Source: an uncultured Eubacterium sp.
GTDB taxonomy: Bacteria; Bacillota; Clostridia; Lachnospirales; Lachnospiraceae
DNA: 64,000 bases
Assembly: GCA_934320655.1 (NCBI GenBank)
Contig: CAKRFN010000006.1
Span: 1 to 64,000, forward strand
Direction of reading: 5' to 3'
Each line of letters opens with the position of its first letter. Within the stretch, counting starts at the first letter, position 1. Below the pieces are notes generated by a model. The model did no database searches, was not told the origin of the DNA, and saw only the letters and a list, made by a program, of their open reading frames with translations. Of this stretch, positions 1 to 7,539 are shown piece after piece. The translations under genes and the position numbers were made by a program.

Positions 1-16
1 TGTCTTTCGTAACCAT
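1..16 (-). CDS. Start of a gene running off the left edge (partial)
   Basis: An ATG at 14-16 (minus) is preceded at good spacing by an AGGAGG ribosome binding site (about 23-28). Only the first five codons (M-V-T-K-D) lie in the window, so no function can be given. The close match to a strong ribosome binding site and the operator-like palindrome upstream are the only support. Confidence 0.5.
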
Positions 17-58
17 AGTATCCTCCTTGTGTACATAATAAATTCCAATAAATCTTTA

Positions 59-77
59 GGATAATACCAGATTATCC
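59..77. promoter_or_regulatory. Operator-like inverted repeat upstream of the left-edge gene
   Basis: GGATAAT-N5-ATTATCC is a perfect 7-bp inverted repeat about 45 bp upstream of the start codon at position 16. Its size and place fit a dimeric repressor site over the promoter of the left-edge gene. No regulator can be named. Confidence 0.3.
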
Positions 78-79
78 AT

Positions 80-420
80 CAATAATTTTTTCTTATTATA
101 ATTATTATAACATCCTATTTTTTCACTAAATGTCGATTTTTCTCAAAATATAATAAAATTTGTAAAGTTTTACAATTAAAGTGTTCTTTTTTATTATTTC
201 ACTTTTTGAGTTCTGTGTGTTGCAATTCGTTTTATATATCTCCCTATTTAAATAAAATTTTTTACCAACCGTGCAAAGTCAGTAATCTTATTTTACACTG
301 AGGTATTTTTTCTCAACCTTCTTTCTTTGAACTCTTATATTTGAATTATATAGGAAGTTCTGCAAACTTTGCTGGTGATATCTTTCACACCAAGCATAAG
401 TATATTGTCAATTTACGAGA
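80..420. other. AT-rich intergenic stretch, no gene recognised
   Basis: Very AT-rich sequence between the left-edge gene and the end of the herA-type gene. I see no convincing coding frame, RNA or terminator hairpin here. Confidence 0.5.
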
Positions 421-561
421 TCAGAGTGACCACAACACCAGGTGAATTAGTGCTACTATTCTTAGACAACTTACTAAAAAAGTGCTTCTTATGCTTGTAC
501 TAATAAGTCCACACCCAGATAGAATTAATACCGGTAATCCAATTATAATTATTTCTAGCAT
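421..561 (-). CDS. Possible 46-residue hydrophobic peptide
   Basis: An ATG-to-TGA frame of 46 codons lies 50 bp downstream of the HerA-like gene on the same strand. The translation is strongly hydrophobic, with a stretch rich in I, L and V (residues 4-20) and a second hydrophobic half ending in W-S-L. That would fit a small membrane peptide at the end of the defence operon. There is no clear ribosome binding site before the ATG, and AT-rich DNA readily gives such frames, so this is only a candidate. Confidence 0.2.
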   Translation of the reverse strand: MLEIIIIGLPVLILSGCGLISTSIRSTFLVSCLRIVALIHLVLWSL

Positions 562-611
562 AACGACAATCGGAATTATTCTATATTACATCTATATAAT
601 CCTCCGTCCCA

Positions 612-2318
612 TTAGTTTTTTGATTGTTTTCTTAAAGCCTCTACAGCATTCTTAATATCATTATCAATAGCATCTTTATTCCACTCATCCCAAAAATTAA
701 TTGTCGCACTTCTTGGTTTCAATTTAGGTACATCAACTTTTATTCGACTCGGAAGAATTGAGGCATCCCCCACAACTATCGCTTCTCCAATATCCAAGAT
801 TGGCAACATCTCAGAATAATCACCTAAGCTATCTGGTAATAGTCTCTTAATAACAGCCTGATCATCCGCATTTGTAAGTCTCATTGCCACAAAATTATTA
901 CATTGACTTAAAACTGTCCGATTTACTTCAGAAGGTCTTTGAGATATTACAACAAGACCTACGCCATATTTTCTACCTTCTTTTGCAATTCTCTCAAATG
1001 AGCCAACACTCTGTGCGTCCATTGATGATTCTGAAGATGATGGAATATATAAATGTGCTTCATCACAAAAAATAGCAATCGGCGCATGGCACGACGACCA
1101 CTGCTGGACAGAAAATATAACACGAGCAACTAGCGATGCAATTAAAGGCAAAATATCTGACGGAACTTCGGAAAAATCAATAATTTTCACACCACCATTT
1201 GAATTCTCCGATGGTTTCATCAATTTTTCACATATTCTATTCATATATTCATAATCAAGCAAGCTATCATCCTGCGAAAACATAAAGTTTAAACGCTTGT
1301 CTTCTACCTTTGCCCGAAGTCTTTGGATAAACCTAGTCAGTTTACCAAAATACGGTCCCTGCCTTTCGCTTCTCTGTCCAGGAACCATCTGTATATCTAA
1401 AGCATCTAATTCCGTTATTAGCGTGTGCAAATTATATGGAATAGGACTATCTAAAGTAATGACGTTCTCCATATTTTCATGATTACACATCTTTAAATGC
1501 TCTCTCTTTTGCTTTAATACTTCTGTAGAAAAAAGCATAGCCTGATTTGGGGCATTACTATCACTACGATCTATCATCATCGATAACATTTCTTCATACG
1601 TTAATAGCCAGTATGGTAAAAATAATTTATTCGCTGAAACCGAATCATTTGGTCCTGCGATTTTGTAATGTGTAAAACCATCTGAATTTAGAGGCGTATA
1701 TTCTCCATGAATATCAAACAGAATAGCATTGGCAGATTTTAATTTCGCAACCTGTTCAAGTATTCTCGCTACACTCCATGACTTACCAGATCCTGTACTC
1801 CCAACAATCACAGCATGTCTCTGAAAAAATTTATTTCCATTCAGAAAAGCTATGGCTTCTTCATCAATTGAATATTTTCCAATATCAAGACTAACGGATT
1901 CTTCCACACTAGAAACAGAAGTAATCGCTTGCATAAAATCCTTTAATTTCTGACCTGAGATTAAATAGCACTCCGCATTTACCGATGGTAATGTTGACAA
2001 TGTTCTTTTAAACACATTTTCCGTTATACCATCTTTATCATAATGAGTTCCTATTAAAACGGCCTTAATAATATTATAACTAAGAAGCGGTGCCCCAAAC
2101 TCATCCAAAATATCATCACTGTCAGTTGATTTTCTAATTATCTTTGAAACCATACCGATTAATTGTTGTCCAACTTTCGGGCTTTGGATTGAAAGCAGAT
2201 GATTAACCTGCAACCCTTTTATTTTTTCATCCGAATCTACTCTAATCATTACAGTAGAAGTATCCACGCTCTCCACTGTGCCTAAAGTGTCGTCTCTATT
2301 AAAATCCAAAGTTCCCAT
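612..2318 (-). CDS. herA: HerA-family ATPase of a SIR2-HerA defence pair
   Basis: This is a 568-residue HerA/FtsK-type ATPase (DUF87 family). Seen: an N-terminal beta-barrel-like HAS region, a Walker A motif GSTGSGKS near residue 173, a Walker B F-C-D-E-A-H near residue 418, and a following S-Q-R-P region typical of HerA motors. HerA proteins form hexameric DNA translocases. When encoded beside SIR2 proteins they form anti-phage complexes that degrade NAD and/or DNA, and that role is inferred here from the neighbour. The start ATG lies 3 nt after the SIR2 stop, with the GGAGG inside the SIR2 tail, so translation is probably coupled. No NurA nuclease, the usual archaeal partner, is present. 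Confidence 0.88.
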   Translation of the reverse strand: MGTLDFNRDDTLGTVESVDTSTVMIRVDSDEKIKGLQVNHLLSIQSPKVGQQLIGMVSKIIRKSTDSDDILDEFGAPLLSYNIIKAVLIGTHYDKDGITENVFKRTLSTLPSVNAECYLISGQKLKDFMQAITSVSSVEESVSLDIGKYSIDEEAIAFLNGNKFFQRHAVIVGSTGSGKSWSVARILEQVAKLKSANAILFDIHGEYTPLNSDGFTHYKIAGPNDSVSANKLFLPYWLLTYEEMLSMMIDRSDSNAPNQAMLFSTEVLKQKREHLKMCNHENMENVITLDSPIPYNLHTLITELDALDIQMVPGQRSERQGPYFGKLTRFIQRLRAKVEDKRLNFMFSQDDSLLDYEYMNRICEKLMKPSENSNGGVKIIDFSEVPSDILPLIASLVARVIFSVQQWSSCHAPIAIFCDEAHLYIPSSSESSMDAQSVGSFERIAKEGRKYGVGLVVISQRPSEVNRTVLSQCNNFVAMRLTNADDQAVIKRLLPDSLGDYSEMLPILDIGEAIVVGDASILPSRIKVDVPKLKPRSATINFWDEWNKDAIDNDIKNAVEALRKQSKN

Positions 2319-2321
2319 TTT

Positions 2322-3329
2322 CTACCATACCTCCATAAAGCCTTTTAATGACCATATACTTCTACTTACATTAGTGTCTTCATTCTTAGAAATAACCCTT
2401 GTCTCTGAATCATTATCTTCAAGAATTAAATATTTTTTTACATTTGTACCCGAAACCAGTCGCAAACATTCATCAGTTGCTTTTTTGGTAATTACAACAA
2501 TCGGCTTTCCCCCGCTTTTTATTTGTGAAATAAGCTTAGGTTGAATATGTGAATCATTAAATCCATATCCTATACAAAGAAATGAACCAGCCTTTTTAAA
2601 TTCTCTATCAGCCTCTTCAATTATCGTCCTATATGGTTCTTCATGTGTTGTGCTATATTTTTCCTTTCCTGGTGGTACTATTAAAGGTGTATATCCTGTT
2701 GGAATCTTTTCCTGCAATGGAAACGAAATAATACTGCCATCCTCAGCCATAAACCAATCTAAAGATCCATGTACTTTTAAAATTTTTACAACACGCTCTC
2801 TCGCTACAATTCTCTTATTATTTACACTATCTGAAAACCCATAAAACTTTCGAAAAAGATTTCCTTCAAATCCAGTTACAGTTGACGCCCCATATAAATC
2901 AGTCGCATATTCAGAAAGACGGTCATAATTGGTCGTAACAACTGTAAGCTGATTTGGACTTGTCGTAATAATTTTTTTAATCAATTGTACTAATGATTGC
3001 ATTCTATCTTCTAAATTCTTATCTCTAAAAAGAGCTAAATCTGCTTTATTAATACAATCCCAAGTCAATTTTCTAATTTGATTTTTTGCATTCTCTGACA
3101 ATAAACTATTATCTATTGCAGCTTCTAAGCCAATCGAATCCATGTCAGAAAACAATTTAGCAGCATCTTTTTCCACCTGTAACAACGTATCTTTACGTAG
3201 TACAGAAGCAAGTCCACTCATTGTTGGCAAACCATATGGCACGGATGCCCCCGACCCCAACACTACAAGCGGACTATCTGCAAGATATTCTTGTATCATC
3301 TTAGTCACATCATTTAAATCCAAATCCAT
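2322..3329 (-). CDS. SIR2-domain NADase-like defence effector
   Basis: The 335-residue protein has SIR2-fold signatures in order: G-S-G-A-S near residue 25 (dinucleotide binding), T-T-N-Y-D near residue 130, V-H-G-S-L-D-W near residue 185 with the likely catalytic histidine, and G-Y-G-F-N-D near 253. SIR2 proteins of this group cleave NAD+ when triggered by phage and cause abortive infection (known for SIR2-HerA, Thoeris and DSR systems). It sits directly upstream of and is coupled to the HerA-type ATPase. The AGGAGG lies only 3 nt before the ATG. A TTG two codons later has better spacing, so the start may be two residues downstream. Confidence 0.87.
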   Translation of the reverse strand: MDLDLNDVTKMIQEYLADSPLVVLGSGASVPYGLPTMSGLASVLRKDTLLQVEKDAAKLFSDMDSIGLEAAIDNSLLSENAKNQIRKLTWDCINKADLALFRDKNLEDRMQSLVQLIKKIITTSPNQLTVVTTNYDRLSEYATDLYGASTVTGFEGNLFRKFYGFSDSVNNKRIVARERVVKILKVHGSLDWFMAEDGSIISFPLQEKIPTGYTPLIVPPGKEKYSTTHEEPYRTIIEEADREFKKAGSFLCIGYGFNDSHIQPKLISQIKSGGKPIVVITKKATDECLRLVSGTNVKKYLILEDNDSETRVISKNEDTNVSRSIWSLKGFMEVW

Positions 3330-3456
3330 TCACCTCCTATTCTTTCCATTGCCATGATCACTAATACTATGATCTCTTTCTACTCTCAATACATAAAATG
3401 GTTCTTCTTCCCTATATCCCAAACATCTTACTTACGAGTGCTCTCCACATCGGAAT

Positions 3457-3690
3457 TTATAAAGCATCAAATTGCTCCAATCCTATAATCAATTCTTCCC
3501 GTTCTGTTTTTTCCAGTTCACCCACACTATCTGATTCCACCTCAAGATGGTACACCCAAATTCTCCCACCCTGATATCGCTGTCTGATATATTCCGTACA
3601 GATGATTTTCTTCTGCCCCTGTTCATTAAATGTAATAGGTTGAATCTTTGCCCGCATCGTATCATTTAATTCAAAATAATCTGCAATCAA
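3457..3690 (-). CDS. Small protein of unknown function (77 aa, TTG start)
   Basis: The 77-residue frame starts at TTG and ends in E-Q-F-D-A-L. The composition looks like a real soluble protein: an internal segment with Y-I-R-Q-R-Y and W-V-Y-H-L, then an acidic tail. I recognise no family. An in-frame TGA lies three codons upstream, there is no good ribosome binding site, and the upstream sequence holds another coding-like scrap in a different frame. It may therefore be the 3' part of a decayed gene lying between the protease and SIR2 genes. Confidence 0.4.
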   Translation of the reverse strand: MIADYFELNDTMRAKIQPITFNEQGQKKIICTEYIRQRYQGGRIWVYHLEVESDSVGELEKTEREELIIGLEQFDAL

Positions 3691-3728
3691 TGCTCACATA
3701 AAAATGCTGCAAATTCCATCAATCTGGA

Positions 3729-3800
3729 TTATTCTCTTGGATGCCAATGTATCTCTGGGTTCTCAACAATCAGTGCATCTTCCTTTTTGCAGTGACCTAC
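3729..3800 (-). pseudogene. Short coding-like scrap after the protease gene
   Basis: Immediately after the protease stop, an open stretch of 23 codons without a start (ending P-E-I-H-W-H-P-R-E, stop) reads like genuine protein sequence but is closed by stops on both sides. With the frame at 3457-3690 it suggests a frameshifted remnant. No family recognised. Confidence 0.25.
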
Positions 3801-6049
3801 TCAAAATGTATCTCTTCCTGGCTGGACGCATATATATCCAACTGATTTTGAACATCTATCCTATTAACAATCCAACCACGCAGGATACAAGCTTTAATAA
3901 AATCCTCTATTCGGTTCATACCGTTTACTTCTTTCAAAGTAACAACAACACCGAAATTTAGCGGAGCTCTCATTTGTGTACTAAGTCTTTCCTTAGATGT
4001 TACAGAAAGCCCCCACAAACGGTCATCATATGATTTCACTGGTTTATTGTTGTTCTTAACTATTCGAGATATGAACTTTGTATTGTCCCATTTACGGAAC
4101 TCTTTCCTTGACTTCCTCTCGTCCATCCTACTGTCAGCGTCATCCTGTACATTGTCATTGATATCACTGATTTTTCCTTTATCATCAATGATTCTGCCAA
4201 ACTTCAAAGACAACTCTCTATCCGTATAATCCACTCCTTGAGTTCTGGAACACTCCGGGAAATAACATAGTGTCGCTCTTGCAATATAAGGATACTTATT
4301 ATCATCATCTTTCGGAACCGGAATCGCGTAATTAGCTGTACGGTAAGAATCCGATGTTCCATAAACAACAAATCGAATTTCGTCACTCTCAGTTTCTACT
4401 ATCTTTCTGATATCAACGGGTACTACTCCATATCCCATAATGGACTTGTTATTTGCCGACATAGTCTTATAATCCCACGCAGCCGCAGAATCAATTATCA
4501 ATGCCTTGGCAATCTCCCTCGGCATACCCATAATATCTATCAGATAGCACATTTTTCTGCTGATCCAAGGTGCAGCGAATGATGTACCGTATACTTCATC
4601 TGTGCCATAGGATGTATATGCAGTAATTCTATCGTCGTAATCTCCGCCATAATAAGAGACATCCGGCTTATTGTAAAAAGAAAGAATATTTCCCTTTCTG
4701 GAGTATCCTGCCGGTCGCCCATCTCGTCTGACAGAGTTTACCACAAGAGAATTTAATGAATCTGCCGGTGCTCCAACTCTTAAGATTCCTTCCTGTATTC
4801 CACGGTTATCATTTGTTCCGGAAACTACAAAAATAACATTCTTTTTTGCCTGTATTTCATCTAAAGCCGCAGCATCAAATGATACAAAATTCTTTGAAAC
4901 CTCATCATCCGTTCCTAATGATAGATTCCAAACATGAATGTCTGGATTCTCATTCACTATATCCTTGATTTTTTTGACAAGTCGAATGGTTGATATCCTG
5001 CTAGAGCAAACTCCAAAATGACGAACTCTAAATCTACCGCATCCATCATCAAGCCACGGGTTCATTCTGGGCCCATCAACAATAATTGAGGTGACTTCCG
5101 TTCCGTGGTCTCTTAGATTTAAATCATTCTGATATTTCTCCAGATCACTTATGTAATCTTTGTTGTCTACCCAGTTGCTAAAATACACACTTTCGTCAAA
5201 AAATGTATCTATAACACCAATCACCGGCTCGCTTTGTGGATTAGGGATATCATGCTCATCCCTGCTCTTCGGAGATATATCCTCTAATGTAATTGAAGAT
5301 ATATCCGTTGAAATCATGGAAATCATATATGGAATCTTGTCGTTTATGATTTCAAACAAATCTCTTGTGACAGAAATAGTATCGTCTCCGTATGCCGTGT
5401 ATGGCAATTGAGTATCATCTACTCTCAGTTTTTCAAGCAAAAGCGATAAAGACAGCTCGGACTTGTAAAAAGTAATCAAAAATTTGTCTCTGTCAGGAAT
5501 TGATGTAACACGGGGAACATCGAACTTTTCCACAACAGAACAATCTATAATCAGATCTCGAAGTTTTCCTTTTCCAATCGAAAATCCTTCATAATCAATG
5601 TTACTGTTAGGTTCCGAAAAGTTCACAGGTGTCGCTTTTCCGCCCAATCTTTTTAGTAGGAATTCCCTGGCGATCTGTAACTCTTCTATTGTTTTATTGA
5701 TTGTCTTTTCATCAACATAATGCGTAATAATATGGTTTTCTTCTCCCTCAGGTGCATCCGAAAACCTTGCTCCAACCACGGTGTCATTAGTAGAATGCCT
5801 ACTTGGTTTTAATAATTCCCTTACGCGATTAGACTTTGCAATAATGTCGTTATACCAGACATCAATCATCACATCGTTAGTAATACGTGGATGATCTTTA
5901 TAAAACCTGAGAACCGCCCGCAGACTATCAATAAGTTCATCAATTTTTTCAGTTGAAGTCTCTGCTTTTGCACGCAGATTTCTCGCACCGGGCTTCTGAT
6001 TATTCTTTTCTCCTGTGAATCTAAGCTTTACTTGAAGTAACGGATTCAT
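3797..6049 (-). CDS. ietS: Subtilisin-like serine protease, IetS-like
   Basis: A 750-residue intracellular protein without a signal peptide. The middle carries an S8 subtilase domain: catalytic Asp in V-I-D-T near residue 279, His in D-H-G-T-E near 314, the oxyanion Asn region in V-S-G-T-N-D near 411 and Ser in Y-G-T-S-F-A-A-P near 489. About 270 N-terminal and 240 C-terminal residues flank it. A subtilase encoded directly after an AAA ATPase is the arrangement of IetAS, first described as a stability or toxin-antitoxin pair on an Agrobacterium Ti plasmid and later listed as an anti-phage system. The start is 1 nt past the ATPase stop with a GGAG inside the ATPase tail. The assignment to IetAS is by architecture only. 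Confidence 0.8.
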   Translation of the reverse strand: MNPLLQVKLRFTGEKNNQKPGARNLRAKAETSTEKIDELIDSLRAVLRFYKDHPRITNDVMIDVWYNDIIAKSNRVRELLKPSRHSTNDTVVGARFSDAPEGEENHIITHYVDEKTINKTIEELQIAREFLLKRLGGKATPVNFSEPNSNIDYEGFSIGKGKLRDLIIDCSVVEKFDVPRVTSIPDRDKFLITFYKSELSLSLLLEKLRVDDTQLPYTAYGDDTISVTRDLFEIINDKIPYMISMISTDISSITLEDISPKSRDEHDIPNPQSEPVIGVIDTFFDESVYFSNWVDNKDYISDLEKYQNDLNLRDHGTEVTSIIVDGPRMNPWLDDGCGRFRVRHFGVCSSRISTIRLVKKIKDIVNENPDIHVWNLSLGTDDEVSKNFVSFDAAALDEIQAKKNVIFVVSGTNDNRGIQEGILRVGAPADSLNSLVVNSVRRDGRPAGYSRKGNILSFYNKPDVSYYGGDYDDRITAYTSYGTDEVYGTSFAAPWISRKMCYLIDIMGMPREIAKALIIDSAAAWDYKTMSANNKSIMGYGVVPVDIRKIVETESDEIRFVVYGTSDSYRTANYAIPVPKDDDNKYPYIARATLCYFPECSRTQGVDYTDRELSLKFGRIIDDKGKISDINDNVQDDADSRMDERKSRKEFRKWDNTKFISRIVKNNNKPVKSYDDRLWGLSVTSKERLSTQMRAPLNFGVVVTLKEVNGMNRIEDFIKACILRGWIVNRIDVQNQLDIYASSQEEIHFE

Positions 6050-6050
6050 C

Positions 6051-7085
6051 TTAGTTCTCCTTCAGTTTTCGTGATACACTGCTCTTTGGAATACGTGATA
6101 ATATCTCTATTTCTCTTGTTGTATACCCTTCCTCGCTAAGTCTTTGTATATCGATTTCCTTATTGTCATTTAGCGCAAAATATATCTTTCTCAGATAATC
6201 ATACTCATTGGCTTCACTCGAAAAAGCTACCGCAGTTTTAATAATCTGTTTTAAGTCTCCCGGAAAAGGTATCTTTTCCATGTTCTTAAGAATTTTATTA
6301 AAAAGACGCATATCCTGTTTTGAATTAACACTCTTCTTTAATGTCGAAGAAAGAAGTGCATCCGCTATTTCAATCAGGTCTTCCTTCGAATATCTGTCAA
6401 AAGAAACCGTGGCATCAAATCTTCGGACAATTGCTTTATCAAAGTTGCTAAATAGATTCGTAGTAGCAATTATGACGACATTTTCATTTAATCTATCCAA
6501 TTCCTTTATAAAGGCAGAAGTAACTCTTCCCATCTCCCTCAAGTCATTGGCATTCACCCGATCCAGCACCAATGCGTCAATTTCATCCATCAATACGATT
6601 ATTTTCCCAAATGCAAGATGATTCATCTCATCAAACAAAATTGATACATTTTTAGCTGTTTCTCCAAGCCGGCTATCTATGAGCTGTTCAAAGTCGACCC
6701 TCAAAAGATCTCTACCTAAAATACGTGCTATTTGATATGCGGATTCCGTCTTACCTGTTCCTGGTGCTCCATAAAACAGAAATTTAGTTAAATCTGCTTT
6801 CTGACTGATTGCCCTAGTTATTCCTAAGATATCTTCTTCAATAATCTCCGGTAACAATAAAGGTGTATTTGCATAATCAACTTTTGTTAAATAGTGCAGA
6901 TTCTTGTATGAGTTCTGCGGCACATAATAATTTGCACTGGACACCAACTCCATGAGATAGTCTGCCAGTGCAGAATCCCCACTCTGATCAAACTCTTTTG
7001 CTATCTTAGCAACCTCAGAAATAAAAGCCTCTTCATTCTTTTCAACATGATATCTAACCAAATTCATAATACTTTGCTTTTTCAT
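6051..7085 (-). CDS. ietA: AAA ATPase, IetA-like
   Basis: A 344-residue AAA ATPase. Seen: Walker A G-A-P-G-T-G-K-T near residue 105, Walker B L-M-D-E-I-D-A near 163, sensor-1 A-T-T-N near 207 and the arginine pair R-R-F-D near 220. The N-terminal 80 residues are helical. The C-terminus (G-Y-T-T-R-E-I-E-I-L then S-S-V-S-R) looks like a small helix-turn-helix. It is the first gene of the minus-strand defence array and has its own strong promoter. In IetAS the ATPase is thought to control or remodel the protease partner, which is inferred here from the tight pairing. Confidence 0.82.
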   Translation of the reverse strand: MKKQSIMNLVRYHVEKNEEAFISEVAKIAKEFDQSGDSALADYLMELVSSANYYVPQNSYKNLHYLTKVDYANTPLLLPEIIEEDILGITRAISQKADLTKFLFYGAPGTGKTESAYQIARILGRDLLRVDFEQLIDSRLGETAKNVSILFDEMNHLAFGKIIVLMDEIDALVLDRVNANDLREMGRVTSAFIKELDRLNENVVIIATTNLFSNFDKAIVRRFDATVSFDRYSKEDLIEIADALLSSTLKKSVNSKQDMRLFNKILKNMEKIPFPGDLKQIIKTAVAFSSEANEYDYLRKIYFALNDNKEIDIQRLSEEGYTTREIEILSRIPKSSVSRKLKEN

Positions 7086-7127
7086 TATTTTATTCCTCTC
7101 AGGTGGATACTCTTATACTTCAGTATC

Positions 7128-7156
7128 ATCATAGCAACGCATGGGACAAATGTCAA
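7128..7156 (-). promoter_or_regulatory. Sigma-A promoter of the ietAS-like operon
   Basis: TTGACA (7151-7156) and TATGAT (7128-7133) are separated by exactly 17 bp on the minus strand. The first codon of the ATPase gene is about 43 bp downstream, with GAGAGG as ribosome binding site. Confidence 0.7.
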
Positions 7157-7171
7157 TATATTTGGGACAAA
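7142..7171. promoter_or_regulatory. Direct-repeat operator candidate over the -35 box
   Basis: Two identical 9-bp copies of TGGGACAAA (7142-7150 and 7163-7171) lie 21 bp apart, two helical turns, on either side of the -35 box. They would suit a regulator that represses the defence operon. No regulator gene is visible next to it. Confidence 0.4.
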
Positions 7172-7465
7172 CCCACGGATTCTAACCCATTTAGAAACTG
7201 CTATTTTAATCCATAGCTTCTCCACCCACCAATATACGACAACAGGGAGAACGACTCCCCACTGTCATTCTCCCTGTCTATCAGCAACTACCCCCATAGT
7301 GCTAAATACCAGTTCCCCACAGGATATGGGATGGTAACAAGCATCTCCATACCGCATCTGGTATTTGTTTATATATTATCATGTCTCCTTTTCGATTGCT
7401 GTCGGAATTTGTCGAGAAATCCGAACTTTTTTCAAAAAATGCCAAAAAATTTTGTAATTCGTGAC
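7172..7465. other. Non-coding stretch with two hairpins before the silent surface-protein copy
   Basis: No gene recognised. There are two inverted repeats: ACAGGGAGAA/TTCTCCCTGT (7242-7251 and 7268-7277), and AAATACCAG/CTGGTATTT (7304-7312 and 7358-7366), which encloses a GGATATGGGATGG region. Neither is followed by a convincing T-run. Confidence 0.4.
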
Positions 7466-7495
7466 TTGACATTTCGCGTCATATGGTTTCATAAT
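7466..7495 (+). promoter_or_regulatory. Possible promoter upstream of the silent surface-protein copy
   Basis: TTGACA (7466-7471), 18-bp spacer, CATAAT (7490-7495), reading toward the truncated copy. If active it would give a transcript whose best start is a weak TTG with GGGG upstream and no signal peptide. Confidence 0.3.
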
Positions 7496-7539
7496 CATAT
7501 TCAATAAAAAATAGGCAAAAACCATTTTGGGGAAGTGGA

